A stretch of 64,000 nt of DNA from Fistulifera solaris. Taxonomy: Eukaryota; Bacillariophyta; Bacillariophyceae; Naviculales; Stauroneidaceae. The notes beneath the pieces were generated by a model. The model had not been told where the DNA came from. It searched no databases and worked only from the letters and a program-made list of their open reading frames with translations. Positions 1-13,715 of this stretch are shown in pieces. A program made the position numbers and the translations under genes. Position 1 is the first letter of the stretch. Each line of letters begins with the position of its first letter. The stretch spans positions 744,001 to 808,000 of the forward strand of contig AP026143.1 of assembly GCA_030295235.1 (NCBI GenBank), in the 5' to 3' direction.

Positions 1-3000
1 TGATCTTGTAAATTTGCTTCATGGTCTCCTCATGGTAAAACTTCCGAATATTGCTGAGCATTTGCGATGGACTTTCAAAAAGGTGATAACTGGTTTTTTC
101 TTGCAATCGAATGGGGGCGTCAGAAACATTTGGAAAAAGCGACGCTAGTAGTTTCGGTAAATTTTGGAGGCCTTTGTCTACGCGAAAAGGTGAGATAAAG
201 CGGGAGCGTGGAAAAGACAAATTCTCCCTTACCTTGCTCAAATCTGTCTTCGCTGGATGTTTTGTGACTCCACTTCAGGAGCATATCGGATTTACCATGG
301 TGGGCATTCTGATGAAATGCATCCTCGAAGTGTTTGTACAAGAATTCAGCAGGTCTTCGCGTTAGCTCCCACGTGTTACGTCTTCCTTTCACGTACGACA
401 AATTGAACTTTATAGCACTTAACGAGAACACTTGGACGTATACTCTTTGCGATTCTTGAGACATATTAAACCCATTTCTCAACAACCAAAGAAGAGGAGG
501 CTCGTTGATTTGATTACCGAAGGTGTCGCCAACATTCTCAACAATAGTTTCGAATGTATTTTTCGCTTGCAATGCATTGCGCAACTTCAGAGAGTAAAAT
601 AAAATAAACAAATCGCAAACAAGCTGTTCTTCGATAGTCACATCGAATTCTGCTATAGACACGTCAATAAGTTCGAACGAAACGACTTCGACAGAGCGCA
701 AATTGTCTTTCACCGCGAAAATCTGCGCTACCGGTCGGAAAAAAATCATTAGGTGTCGGTGCCAAGGCGATCGCTTCTCGTGCGTTGGCTGCCTGGTTAT
801 CGATCTGCGCCCAGAACGCAGACAAACACAGGCGGCTTTTTGCAGCAGTGATCCAATATCTTGCATCGATATCCATGATGCTGAATGATAGTAATTCCAG
901 GGACCTCTCAGAGTCAATAAGGGCAACTGATAGGCGTGGTATGTCAACTTTCATAAAGAAACTGACCGGCGATGCGCCAGTACACATGATCCTTTGTTTT
1001 GGCGTTAAGTACTTTGCACCATTTTCGTCTTCTGTCCAACAAAAGGCTAACTGAATACGTGGCCTGTAAATATCTCCGAATTTAGTCTCATCGGCCTGCT
1101 CAACTTCGGGGGGTTGTGGAATTATACCACCTCTTCCTTCGACAGGTGTGGCTTCTTCTGGGCTTAAAAGAGGAAACCAACGTTCATACACCGGCGAACC
1201 ATTTGCGCTTTCCTCTACGCAGGCTGCCACTAACTTAGCAACCGATAAGAAGACGACACCAAGTTCGGCTTTCCCCTGCAATTGTTGTTGTCTTCTTTCT
1301 CCCATAACGCTGAGTCGGATCCACCCATTATTTTCTTGAGGGTCCACGCGAATTCGGACATCGTTAACATTGTTCCTCGCTGGATTCTCGGACGTCTTTC
1401 TCGTAAAAGACTGCTCAGAGTCAAAATCGTTGAAAGGATTAAACCACACAGGGGCAACTCGTGCGTCAACTGTGTTGGTATAAGAAATTTCTTGTCCCCA
1501 GCACACTTTGACAAGCATGCCAGCGTATAACGCACTAGTTAAGTTGGATGCCTGGATCGGTCGAATCGTTAAGAAACCTCCTTCATTCAGAATTGTGGAA
1601 TACGTTCTTCTGGTAGCAATCTCAAAGCTCTCCCTTGATTTCCGAAACCCCGCGGCTCGTTTTTCAAGATTATACATGAGCTGAGTTGGTAAGCAGTGAC
1701 GCGGACTCAGACTCTTTGAGACAGGGTCGATAGCAGCTATCGCACTTGTCGCTGGTAAAGTAGAAGGATTGAGACGCACGCTGAGGTTCGAACCATCGAA
1801 AGTAAAAGTAAGACCATCATCATTGAAAGATGTTGTGCCATGGTCCAAGATCTTATTGAAGACAGCTTTATTTTCGTTCCTTCCAGATTGCCGCGACATA
1901 AAGTATCTCGATCTGTTCTGCTTTTGCTGTGTTGCGCTTTGAATTCCTGTCGTTGGTCTTTAATTCTATTTTCAACATCGTGTGTCAAGAGTGGCATTGT
2001 AGATGACCCGACGCGAATGGAATGAAAGTCTGGACTCGATAGGTGTTCCAGCTTGATGCCCCGCTTTTTCGAAGATTCTTTCAGGTGGTCTGGGGCCAGG
2101 TCGGTGTCTAAGCTCGATCGCAAGGGTTTCATCAGAGTTTTTATCACCTCTCTGCTACGCTGTGCAATGAGGCCATTTGCGCCAATTAAACTTGGTTTCG
2201 GCATTGATAAAGGGTTTCTGAAGTCGTTTCCAATGGTCGCTTCCTTTTCTTCAATAATTTGCTTAAATTGTTCTGACAGTCCCTGTTTCCGCGTTTGAAA
2301 TTCGTATAGTCTTTTTTCGGACAGCAATGTATAATACTGGAGAAGGCCGGGGATCGAGTAAATCCATTGCGCGCGCAAACGAATAGACTGTGATAGATGG
2401 CTCTCTATCTCCCTTCGGCCAGTTCTTCCGGCCAATGGGAACCATCCAACCAAAGGTTCTTGGTTACGGAGACAATGCAACTCTATTTGCGCCTTCCCGA
2501 GTATATTGTGACGCCCAAATCTTCGGTAATTTCTGACCACAATATTCAGCGTATGCTCCCTTGGACTATCAACTGCCTCCTGTGGAACATCGAAAACGAA
2601 CGTTTGGCCATCCCATGTGGGTGATAACGACTTTCGAACATAGTACGTGCGTTTCAAATCAGACTTTTTCATTAGAGGACGCCGAAGAGACCTGCTATGT
2701 TTCATTCTGATCTCGACATATGGGTTACAGTCCCCGACAAAAGAGTCAGAACACAACCCGCTTGATTCTAGAATCTCCACCAGGACTTGATGCCTTCGAG
2801 TAACGGTGAACAATTCGGATGTATTTGACATCAACTTATTCGAGTCTTCAGCGATGGCATTGATTGATGAGCCCTGATCATTTATTTCTTCGCAACACGT
2901 ACTCCTGGAGAGAAAACTCTCGTTCAACGTGACAAGAGAGAGGGTTCGCTTGGACTCTTCTTCTATTGCTTCCTCCAGCAACATCATGCATTCTTTCCGC

Positions 3001-6000
3001 AGCGACTGGGGGTCGCCTTCTTGGAAATGGTCGCGAGCTACAAGCACTCGCGTTATTCCTTTGACGTCAACTTCAAACTCAGTTGCCCTTGGCGACCTTA
3101 GGCGTTTGTCGTGCCAATGAAGTACATCTCGCGAGCCTATTTCTTCGAGTTGCACGCTGATCGTTTGAGAGAAATAAGCATCCTCTTCAGTTTTTATTGC
3201 CTTCTTGTTTACCATGTTTCTCTGTTCGTAGCTCTTGCCTTTTTCGTGGTCTTTATCATTAAATCGATATGATAATGCTGGTGCGACTCGAACACTTAAT
3301 CGCTTAGGCTTTAGCGGCTCTTGCCACGCGTAGCTACAACTCTCCCCAGGTTTTAAGGAATACCAAGAATGAGATGTACAGCTTTTCTGACGAAAGTAAA
3401 TTGTCGTTGTAAAAGTCTGATTGCGAATAGAAAAAGGGGGGTTGTCTTCAGGACGGAGAACTACGAACATCATATGATGGATGTTTTTCAATTCCACACG
3501 AGCGTAGTTGATTGGGCTAGTAAGAACTGATTCAGCACCTTCATTTCTTGTGGAATCGACGGGAGACGGAAGCGATGCAGTACTTGCATGGGTTATGACG
3601 CTGGTCTTCGCAGCTTTCATACGAACGCGCCTCACACTCTCTTCCATCGTCCGGAAAACCAATTCAAGAGGGCGACCAGTGGAGCGCATGCTTTGGGATT
3701 CTCGAGCAGCCATCGTCCCACCAAGTCGCAACGATGCCCGCCGTCTGACAGCGCGTCCTATATCCTGGCTTCTTAACTCATTGAGCCGCATTCTCAAAAT
3801 TTCCATTGTTTCTGCGAAAGTTTGCCGCGTCACTGGGATTCCATCAATTTTTAACAGCTCGTCGCCTACATGAATATCGGTTTCGTAAAAAAGCAAACGA
3901 CGGTTTTTTGACGCCCTTCACTATCAATTTTCTGTTGTTTCCCCATTCTGACTCAAACCATATACCAAGTTCGCCAGTAAAGCCTTGGACATTAGGCGCA
4001 ATAATAACCTCGTATTCAGGCGATGCTCTCGTCGTGATATGACGGGTCGTTTTGAGATCGACATATCGCTTGATTGGTAAAACACTCTCTCCCTCTACGT
4101 CCACAGAGACACTTGCGGTCAATCTGTAAGATCCTCCAAAATCGAAACGAATAACTCTGTCTCCGCGTGTGTCGGGTAGCACAAATGGTGCCAGATCAGA
4201 AGTGTCTAGTGTAGTAATGTAGGTCGCCGACTGGCTGGCGGTTGTCACAAGGGGCATTTTACCCCCTAAATCGTTGTCTAGTGCGGCTTCTTTCCCCCAT
4301 AGATTTTCATATGTATTGCTTTTCTCGGAGAAGCGCTGTTTCAACCTCCATTTCGTTTCGCCTTGTGTAACCCCACTTAGCGAAGATAGCGGATGAAAGG
4401 TCGAATTATCCTGCCAAAGCCTAACCGGACACCCAAGCATGTTCACGAAAACATAACGGGGGAGAATGCGGACAATTCTGGTATAACCTGACCATATGCC
4501 TGGTGCTACGTGTACAACAACTGTGACATCTAGAAATCGTCCGTCCTTGCAATGCATACTTCGTGTGTGTGTGAGTGAGTGAAGTTTGAGCCAATGTATG
4601 TTCACAGGGACGAAACTTACTGAGCGACTTGAGCGATCCCAACCGACTCTAAAGTCAAACCTTTCGACCAGTCCGACTGATAGCTCACCGAGCCTGTTCC
4701 GTCTTTGAGCTGGATACATAACCGTTGAGCCGCAATGCCAAGTCCTTCAGGAAAGTTAAACATGAACGCCAACTCCCACAATTTGGTTATAGTTAGATCG
4801 GCGTCGAGTAGCCTAGCTATTTCGTTCTTCCGAAGACGGCTTTCTTCGGATATCGATGCCAAAGCCCCAGGAGTACCGGAAAAACAGATCTCTTTTCTTT
4901 GTTATCGTTCATGATAGCAGCACTCCGGGTATCCCTTCCGCTTCTTCCGCGCCCAATATTCGACATTGACTTGGAACCGTCGCGGTCCGGGCTGTGGACG
5001 GTGCCGCTTACATAAAGTTTACTGTTTTCCTGCTTGTAACGAAGTGGTAGCTCAGTAGTATTGACGACCCAAAAGGACAGTACACCGAAATTCGTCGCTG
5101 CCCGCCTCCTCCGCGAATGTTTTCAATCTGCAATCTAAGCTTTTGGCCTAAACTGTCAACAACAGTAACTACATCGGCGACATCTTGAGGAGAGTAAGAA
5201 GAAGAATCTACGCGATATGTCTTTCCATCAGCAGCTACCCCAGGCGATCATTGACAAAAAAGTAAGAAGCTTCCTTTACTGAGGGTTCAAAACACGAAAA
5301 TCTTACCTCCTTGGCTATCGTTGGTGTTGCCGATGCGGACTTGTTTCTGTTGCGGCGATTTTCGTTGTAGTAAATGAGGATTTTGAGCTCTGGAAATCTT
5401 GTTTTGAGCTCGTTTGTCGGGGCTGTCTCCAATCGCAGTCAAGGTTTTGCCAATTTGTTTTGTAACAGCTTTGCCTGCTTTCCCGATCGACTTCAGTCCG
5501 ATCAAATTCTCTGCAAATGAAATTGTGAGTTAAGCGCCACAGCTGATCACGTAATATCGTAAGACCTGTGTGCCTATTTGCGAAACATCCGATAAACATA
5601 CCTCGCAGTCTAGCATTATGATCTGCACCATGATGAACAAGCGCACCTTCCCCAACCGGAGTCCTGCAAAACCCTAAATTGATGTAAAGCACCAAAGGGG
5701 AATCAAGACCCAATGAGTGCACGGCGACTTCCTCTCCGGGTTCAACATCCTTAACCCAGAGAACCTTTTTATGGACAGCGTGCACCAACTCAAATCTCCC
5801 CTTTTTCGGCAGAAGATTAATGACGACGAAGGGCGGATGAATTGATAAACTATATAAGACAGGTCCGTGTACACAGCCCTTGCGATCCTTGTCCGCAGTC
5901 GCGGCTATTCCAACTAAGGGACTTCGCCCAACTTCAACAGCGTAACAGAACGGCGCCATTCGGTCACCACGTTGAACGAGGGGACACGCTAGGTGGACGG

Positions 6001-9000
6001 CTGTTTTCGCATCATCTGGTGAAATTTCATTTCTACGAGATTGTTCGAATAGAGTGGCCGATTCTTCCACTAACTTTGATAAATGCACAGCACGCGAGCT
6101 GAAATGAACTTCAAAGTTGTTGACCAAATCATCACTTGATTCGGCCTCGACGAATGAGCGGCCAACATCGCTCGGAACATTATCCGGTTTGATCCACAGA
6201 GACCCCGTACTGCCGGTGAATTTGCTATCTCGGTTCAAAGCATCAAGTAAAATAAGAGTAGGAACGCTAAAAGAGTCACCCGGATGGATTAGCTGACTTT
6301 CATTCACGATGTTCTCGCCGGCAATTTCTTCCAAATGGGGTGAAGCATTTGGATTCGGATGACAGATTACTCTGACAGAATGCGATGTCTTGTTCACCAC
6401 CTCAAATAGCGATCGAATAACCACTTGTCGCCCTCCTTTCTCAAAGCCTATCTCGATAAGCACCTGCATTAGATTATGTAGCCTCCAATCCTCGCGAAGA
6501 CGTCGTTGTAAGGCCACCTCTTTGGGTTCAATAGCAGCGAAACTCCTTCCAAACGTGTCAACCCTGAGACCGCGGATCCAGGAACAGCCAGGTAACTGGA
6601 TGTCAACAAGATGCGGAATCACTTCTTCGCTAAATTCGGTAAAGCCAGGGAATTTCACTTCTTTTATGACCAGATTTTGGACAGACGACACAGAAGCTTC
6701 AAAAGAGAGCTTAGCAACACTGCTGTGATCGAGGTACGTCAAGATCGGGGAAGGCCCAGTATCATCGTGTAACGACTCGTATCGATAGAAACGGATCCGC
6801 TGTCCTGTCATATTTTTCAATGAAAAGGCGACCCTATCGGGAACATCGCTATCCTTGATTCTCCTATGGGTCACGGGAAGACCTTCAACGACATCGCTAA
6901 GCATGGGGCAAGTTTCGATTGTCTCTTTTCTCATACTCGCTGTCGTATCCATATCCGGTGGCCGTGTAACTCCGAAAACATTTCGAAGTTGCTGTTTGCA
7001 TAGCTCAAAAACTTGACTCACAATCACCAAAAAAGCACTCGAAATGTTAGCGTGCAAGGGACTGTCAAAGGACAATGTTAGTCCGCCGCCTCGCAACCTA
7101 GACTCTTTCCACAACAAACAAAACTTGAAAGCTTCTAAAAGAGGTTCCCAACTCCTTGTTGAGCCCAACTTGAAATAATCCGCCCAAAGGTGTCCATCAA
7201 CGATGACTTGTAATCCATTCAGAGCGTTCCTATCTTCTGGTGATCGGTCGTGTGCGTCGAATGGAGACATTGTCGCTTTCATCGATGATAACGACAGCAC
7301 TAAAATAGGGAGGTGGATCCCTAGTACGGGATCAAGCACAAAAAATCGAATATCACTCATCCGAGCTACCAAGGAGAACGTCGATCCACTCGTTTCAGGT
7401 GCCTCTCCTGTGGCTGTCGCCTCCTTAGCACTAAATAGTCCCAAAACCGTGGAAGCAACTGAAGGCAGCACGTCAAGCACGCACGTCAACTCACAAACTT
7501 TGGGCCCCAAGTGTCGAGACGGCTGATGTGCTGGCTGGCACACGAAAGAATCTGTAATTATTGTCGGCGCGACAGCTAGTCGGGGATACACCACACTGCA
7601 AGCCTTTGGATCAATCATAGGCATCTGTATTGAATAGTCTGTGTGGTTCGATTCTATATTGTGATCAACCAGCACCCCAAAAGTCAAATTCTCTATCAAC
7701 TTTTGTTCCAAATTGATACCTTCTTGAAACTTTACTGAAACTCCCCCCGACACAACCTCTTGGCTTGAGAATTCCACTGTCGACGTATGATGAAACCACA
7801 ACCCACCATCGCCTTGAACAATCAAACTGCCTGAAAGGGTACATGGGATTGAAATAATTGGCGACGTCATCCATAACCGAAAGTCCGTTCCTTTGCAGAC
7901 ATCGGACACGTGCGGCGGCAAGTTTACCGGCGTTTCAGATGATCCCCACAAAGACTTTTTTAATTCCTCAACTACACTAGCAGCCTCAAATGAAGGATTT
8001 CCATGTTTCTCATTGGTTCCGAAAGCAGTTGCAAATTCCAATAGTCGCTGGATAGGCCCAAAGTCTGAGAGAACTAGTCTTGAGGAATCGATGCCTACAT
8101 TGATAATGGACCAAGCAGGCGTAAGAAAAACGGTTGCTTGGAAAGGTTGTGCCAGCTTGGTAGAAAGAGATCGATAGTCTTCCTTTAACCCAAACAGCAT
8201 GTCTGCCCAGGGTTTGTGGTTTTTATCACCAGCAACCACAAGAAAGTCAGGATAACTGCAATTCTCGTCATTTAGCATCAGGACTTTACTAGCAAAACCA
8301 CATCTCGCAACACCCGCCTCGTCCATCGTGAATTGTAGGGCCGAATCTTCGATGTACAAAAGAGAGCCCGGGGATTCCCCAACGAGCCTGCCCTCATTGT
8401 CATGACAGTCAAAAGACATTCGAAGAGAAAGCTCATCGTACACGAGACATAACTCGCTTTTTAGTCGAACCGAATTCATCAAAAGATTCTTCCATTCCTC
8501 AGTTCCAAATTCAGGGAAATGACGGGCTTTGATTGGTAGCTCAGCGAAAGCCTTGACATCAAGCGGTGGATACGGAAACATGCACGGAAGTTCCTGCATA
8601 TTGCTGTACCAAATTGACAAAAGCAAATTGAATTGCGAATTGCGCATTTCAAGCGAAACATGTCCAGCTTCGTGGCCAGGGTTAGTCAGCAGCATACGAA
8701 GGTGCGGGGCCCGGTCAATGACAACATCGACAGCAATCGGTTTTACAGAAATCTCACGCCACAATCGAGAGCTGCAATCATCAGCTTCTTCCTGACCTAC
8801 AATATTTTTGTTTAAGACACGTACAAAGACCTTTTTGTCGGGCGAAGCGCGCCCTCCTTTTTCGTACATGTAGTGAAAAACGGGTTGACCAGTAGAGTCG
8901 CTGCTGACTTCCGAAAGAGAAGAGAAGATTCGGGCCCCCGAACTTCGATTTTTGTTCTTGTGACTCCACACTCATCTTCATTCTTTCCGACGGAGTTCAA

Positions 9001-12000
9001 GTGTACTTCAGACAGTCCGTCGGGCATACAAAAGGATGAGCCGACGTTAGAAACACAGATATTGATTTTCTCGATTTCGATCGCTATCATGTCAGCGCTT
9101 ATACTTGACCTGGGTAGGAGAAATGACGATTCTTCGAAATCCACACGGATTGAGAGCGACGACGACTCAGACGAAACCATAGAATCGATATACTCCCTAT
9201 CGCCTTGGAAAATAGAAAGCGCACCGTACACGGGAGAGAGCAAAAGTTGACGAAATTCTTCAAAAAATTTCTGCAAGAAGACAATCTGTGTGCAGGAAAT
9301 CGTCACATGGGTATGGCTACCCGATGTTTCTAAGGAAAAAGGCAGATTACGCTTTCTTTCGAATATACCATCTCCAGTCAAAGTAGAGACGATTACCGGG
9401 TGAACTTCACTGTCAGGTGAAAGATTTGAGATATGTAAGCCCTCCGATCGCAGACTAAAATTTTCACTGCCGCTCAAATGAAGCCGAGATAAGAGTAGGC
9501 GCGAAAACGGTAACATGTCATCAGTGGCGAGTAGCAGCGAAGCCGACATTACCGCCATACAAAAATAACAGTCTCGCCTCTTCGAAGAGCCATTATCCCA
9601 CGAAAAGCCGTCAACGCGCAACGTCAATCCTGTAATTAGATGGTATAATTCCTGCACCATCTTCTTGGTATAAAGCAGCTCTACTTCTCCTAGTCGGCAA
9701 CAAATCAATATTTCTTGTGTTCCACTTCCTTGGGTTTCATCATTATCAGATTTCAGCACAGATAAGGGCGACCCACCTCGACCAAACGGGTTTTCCTTGT
9801 CAACAATAAAATTCGTAAACACCAACCCAGCCCTGCCGCTAGCAGACAACGGCAACGACTGATAATTTTCTTCGTCATGATTGAGCAAAGTGGCCCTTGG
9901 TGATAAGCGCACAAGATGTACGCCTTCCCCGTTGGAACAGAATAAACTGGGAACAACAACTTGGACGTAGGAGTCATAAAATAACTGAATCGTCGTGATT
10001 TTGAATCCATCTGCCAAATCAAACACATATATCTGTGGTGCGCGACATCCCATCTCGCCGACAAAGTTCAACATATCAAAATCACTAAATGTCGAATTTG
10101 TGGCGTGAAGGACAGCCGATTGATACGGACTATTCGATGAATCATCATCTAGGTCTTCATTGATTTTTGTCGTTTCTTCCAAAAAGTGTTTCAGTGCTGC
10201 ATTTACAGCATGCCATGCCGTCTCAACTGGCAGTCCAGTCCCTGTCAGGCACTCCACACAGATCTGCATGGCACTACTCAGGACTTCTTCGTGAGGATAA
10301 ATCAGGTCGAAAAAAGAAATCGTTTCCAGAAATCGTTCAAGGTATCGCCGCCTAGCCGCGTCGGGACTCACGATGGTAGTTTCAGATTTCTCACCACAGA
10401 AGATAAGCTGGCACCGTTGCACCGATACCTCAGCGGCAACCTGAACAAACCGGCTCAATACTTCCAAGCGAGGAGGCATGTTTCTTGTCAGTTTCGGTGG
10501 CAGCGTCCTTGGCAGACTGGAAAGAAGAAGGATATGTCTCTCATTCGATAGAAGAAAAGAGACGGGCGATATCTTCAGCAACACTTTAACTTTCGCTCGG
10601 TTGCCATCGAAGCAGCTACTCGCGTTAAATGTGATTAAAGCCTCTGAATCAACAGGAAGCTCCAAAATTTTCAAAACTTTTTCTCCTTGTCGGGATACCG
10701 TGAAATCAGCGCCACTCAAAGCGAATACCCATCTCTGAGACCATGGAGAAGAAGACGCGGCTAAATCTCCGTCGTCTAGCATCCTTAAAGCCCGGGTATG
10801 TAATCGAGTTGATGGTACACTACTATCGACTTCCCCTAGCACTAGCCCTGCTTGTCGAATGTCATCTATGCAGTCCTTTGGGATGGAGTTCCCACTGTAC
10901 GACTCAATCATATCCAAACGCAAAATGCAGTGGCCTAACATGACTTCAGTACCATAGATGCGAATTGAAGTGTGCACCCGACTCCAAACAAAATGCGAGC
11001 TTTCCTTCAGTATATACGACCGAACCTCTTCACGGGCGGACGCTTTGAGTACTGGAGGAGGGAAAGCATTCTTGCCGTTCGCAAAAAAATCTGTCAGTTG
11101 TTGAAGACTTTCAAAACGCACCCAGAGACGAATGGTGGCGGCATCCACCTGTAGCGTGGGAGCTACTCCGTTACGGGGCAGCTCCACCGAAGCAAGCAAT
11201 GCGTGCTGTTGCAACTGACCCGTTACTGATTCGGTACCGATTGAAAACAATTCACTGTCCTGAGAACCGAAAGCAACGATACGTGCAATGGAAAACATAA
11301 TTTTGCCGGTGTCTCCAGATGCTACAGACAGTTCAGCGCTTTGAAAGCGCACGTGTAAGAGCACTTTCTCCGGAGCTCCAAAGATGACATAGTCCGAAGC
11401 GTCAAGAGGGTCCACCTCCTTACAAGAGGGCTGAGAAACATTGTCCCATGGCTCATCTTCCGTCAAAACGGACAATTCTGAAGTGAACTTTGACCCAACA
11501 GAACCATTCGAGAAGCCGTTGCTATACGATCGAGGACCTTCTAAACCAGCGAATAGTTCTTCTTCAATTACTGTCATTTCTATGCAGTCGACTTGTGCGC
11601 TAAATGAAAGGGAAAGCGGCAGGCCCTTTTCCGCCGCCATATTGCTGGTTTCAAGTATTCCACCGGTTGCAGATGTTTGTGCAGAAATAAAACTCATTTC
11701 TTCACCAGTTACACCCTTTTCTTCCAACAACGCCGAAAGCATTCCATTTTCTCGATATTCGAACAAAAAGTCATTGAATTCGTTTCGTAAACGTATTAAT
11801 TCGCACTGCTCTTCAAGTCTTCCAAGTGGACCGGAGGTGTAGCGAACAGAACGATGATCGTCAGCAGAAGATGTCGACATATTAGAGGCAGTCGACGGAC
11901 GGTTGTTAGTCGACGTCTCATTGTCTTTCGGTCCAAGATCCATCAATGATGACGGCATTTTAGTTCCACCTCGCACATGTATCTTACGCGCAATATGACG

Positions 12001-13715
12001 ATAGAGCAAAATTTGCTCGATACTCAATTCGTCCTCAATACGTAGCAATTCTTCTTCGTCACGAGCAAGTAGATGTTGCTTCAGCCGGCAGTCGATGTAC
12101 AACCGAACGTAATCCGATCTTTTGTATTTCTGCCTGTCCCACATAAAGCTCAAAAACGATCTTGAAACTTTTCACGCAAATGGCGTCGTTTCCGAACTTC
12201 TCTCAAAACGGCGGTAACGACATAGATCCACCAGGATCGTACGACAAAACTTGTATCCTCGGCGACAATCGACTCATCTTCTTCTTCTTGTTGCTCTTTA
12301 CGTAAAATTGCACCTCGAATTGTTTCATTGGGCCGACCATTTCGTCTTCGATTTGTGTCCATCATCAATTTTCTGAATAAGTGGTAATGCCGAGTCGTGG
12401 ACTTGAGCTGAACCAAGCCAATTTTCAAATGACCTTCCAGCCGAGCATGCTCGCGAGTAGCGCCGCTTGTCGAGTTCGCTTTCATCTCTTTCGGCTGTGC
12501 TAAGGGAAGCGTGATAGTAACTTGCCGAGACACAGTTTGTGGTTTGCTCCAGGTTGTCGAACTGCGACGATACGACTGCGGCTTAGTGTCGGAAAGGAGG
12601 GACTGCTGCTGAAAGGAGAACTGTTCTGTTGTGAGCGCGGCCGTCGAGGTCGACTCAGGTTCTGTTATCTTTTCACGCTTTGCCCTTCTCTTTTTGGGAC
12701 TGGAAGAATTCGAAGATTCTTCTTGTAACGAGTTTTCGGGGAGGTGAAAAGGTGCGTCAGCGTCATCATTTCTGGTAAATTCCCGTCTTTGCCGCTTCCC
12801 TGGTGGATAGGGATAGAATACACTGAACGAGAAATCGAGATCTAAAGGACACAATACATATTCTTGCGCCAAAACGACTCCTCGCGGATCACTCTCGTCA
12901 CGCGGCGCTTCTCTTCGAATGAAGAGTCCGCACCGAGATACTTTGACGTGTTTATTAACGTGTTCGCCTTGACCGGAGTCGTAAGCCTGAGCTCGATCCA
13001 AAGGTTGTGACTTTCCAGATTGTGCTACTGCTTCTGTTCCGTCTACTTTGAAAGAATGGACGGATACCCCGACCTCAGCACCATCCTGAACGAGAACAAC
13101 TTTTAAATTGGTCATTTCCATTTGTAAGCCAGCGAAAAACCTCCAAAAGAAATCATTTATAGCACTCGTAAGGCGTTTCGAAATCCAGGTCTTTTGTTGA
13201 AGCATCACGGGCTCCTCCGCTTGACATTTTGCGCTTTCTTCCTCATCTCGTTTCTTGACCGAGCGCAGCCAGGGACCCAGTGGTCGTCCCTGCAAGGCGC
13301 GACGTTCGGCTTCCAGTAATCGCTTTTGTTTCTTGTCGCGACTTATACTATCCGTAGGATACTGATTTGAGGGATCGGGAGTGTCTTGTTGGTAAACTAA
13401 ATCATCTTGCGGTTTGACTTGAAGTACTAAAACAACATCTTGTAATTTGACGCGAACGTCGCTTTGTCCCCAAACTAATTGCTTCCACGGTATTTGTAAA
13501 TCCAGCAATCCTATCGTTCCCGATACGAGCTGAAAGCTAATTGAAGAAGCAGGCAGCGTTAAGAATTGATCGACAGCACTGGCTTTCAAATGTACATCTT
13601 TCAAAGTGAGATGTCCCGACCAAATGCCTACTTGCAGTTGATGTGCATCAAAGTCAAGATACTTCGACAGCAACTCCGCTACTTTTTGACTCGGATTATA
13701 CAGATAAGACGCCAT
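1..13715 (-). CDS. VPS13: VPS13-like bridge lipid-transfer protein, 3' end beyond left edge
   Basis: Proteins of the VPS13 family form long lipid-conducting rods at membrane contact sites. Start ATG at 13715-13713 opens a chorein N-terminal segment (MASYLYNPSQKVAELLSKYL). Further on come a long beta-rich middle, the SHR-BD signature (SVYCPFWVVNTTELPLRY, near 5080-5030), a WSKGLTLESVG motif near 4650, a PDZ-like stretch (VGDELLKIDG, near 3870), a C2 domain (VGDCNPYVEI, near 2740) and a second C2-like region near 1600-1150. The end still reads VPS13-like (HLFESPSQM) at the left edge, so the C-terminus is missing. Introns are clear at 5601-5511 and 5306-5235, and probable at 4620-4559. Apparent frame breaks lie at homopolymers 12152-12156, 8935-8939, 5071-5074, 4893-4896, 3887-3909, 1922-1925, 739-745 and 134-138; all flanking sequence stays family-like, so I favour consensus error over a pseudogene. 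Confidence 0.9.

Noticed and set aside
1-13715. VPS13 as a decayed pseudogene because of many frame breaks
   Set aside because: All breaks are single-base changes in homopolymers, introns keep clean GT-AG borders, and protein similarity resumes at once each time; other essential genes show the same pattern.
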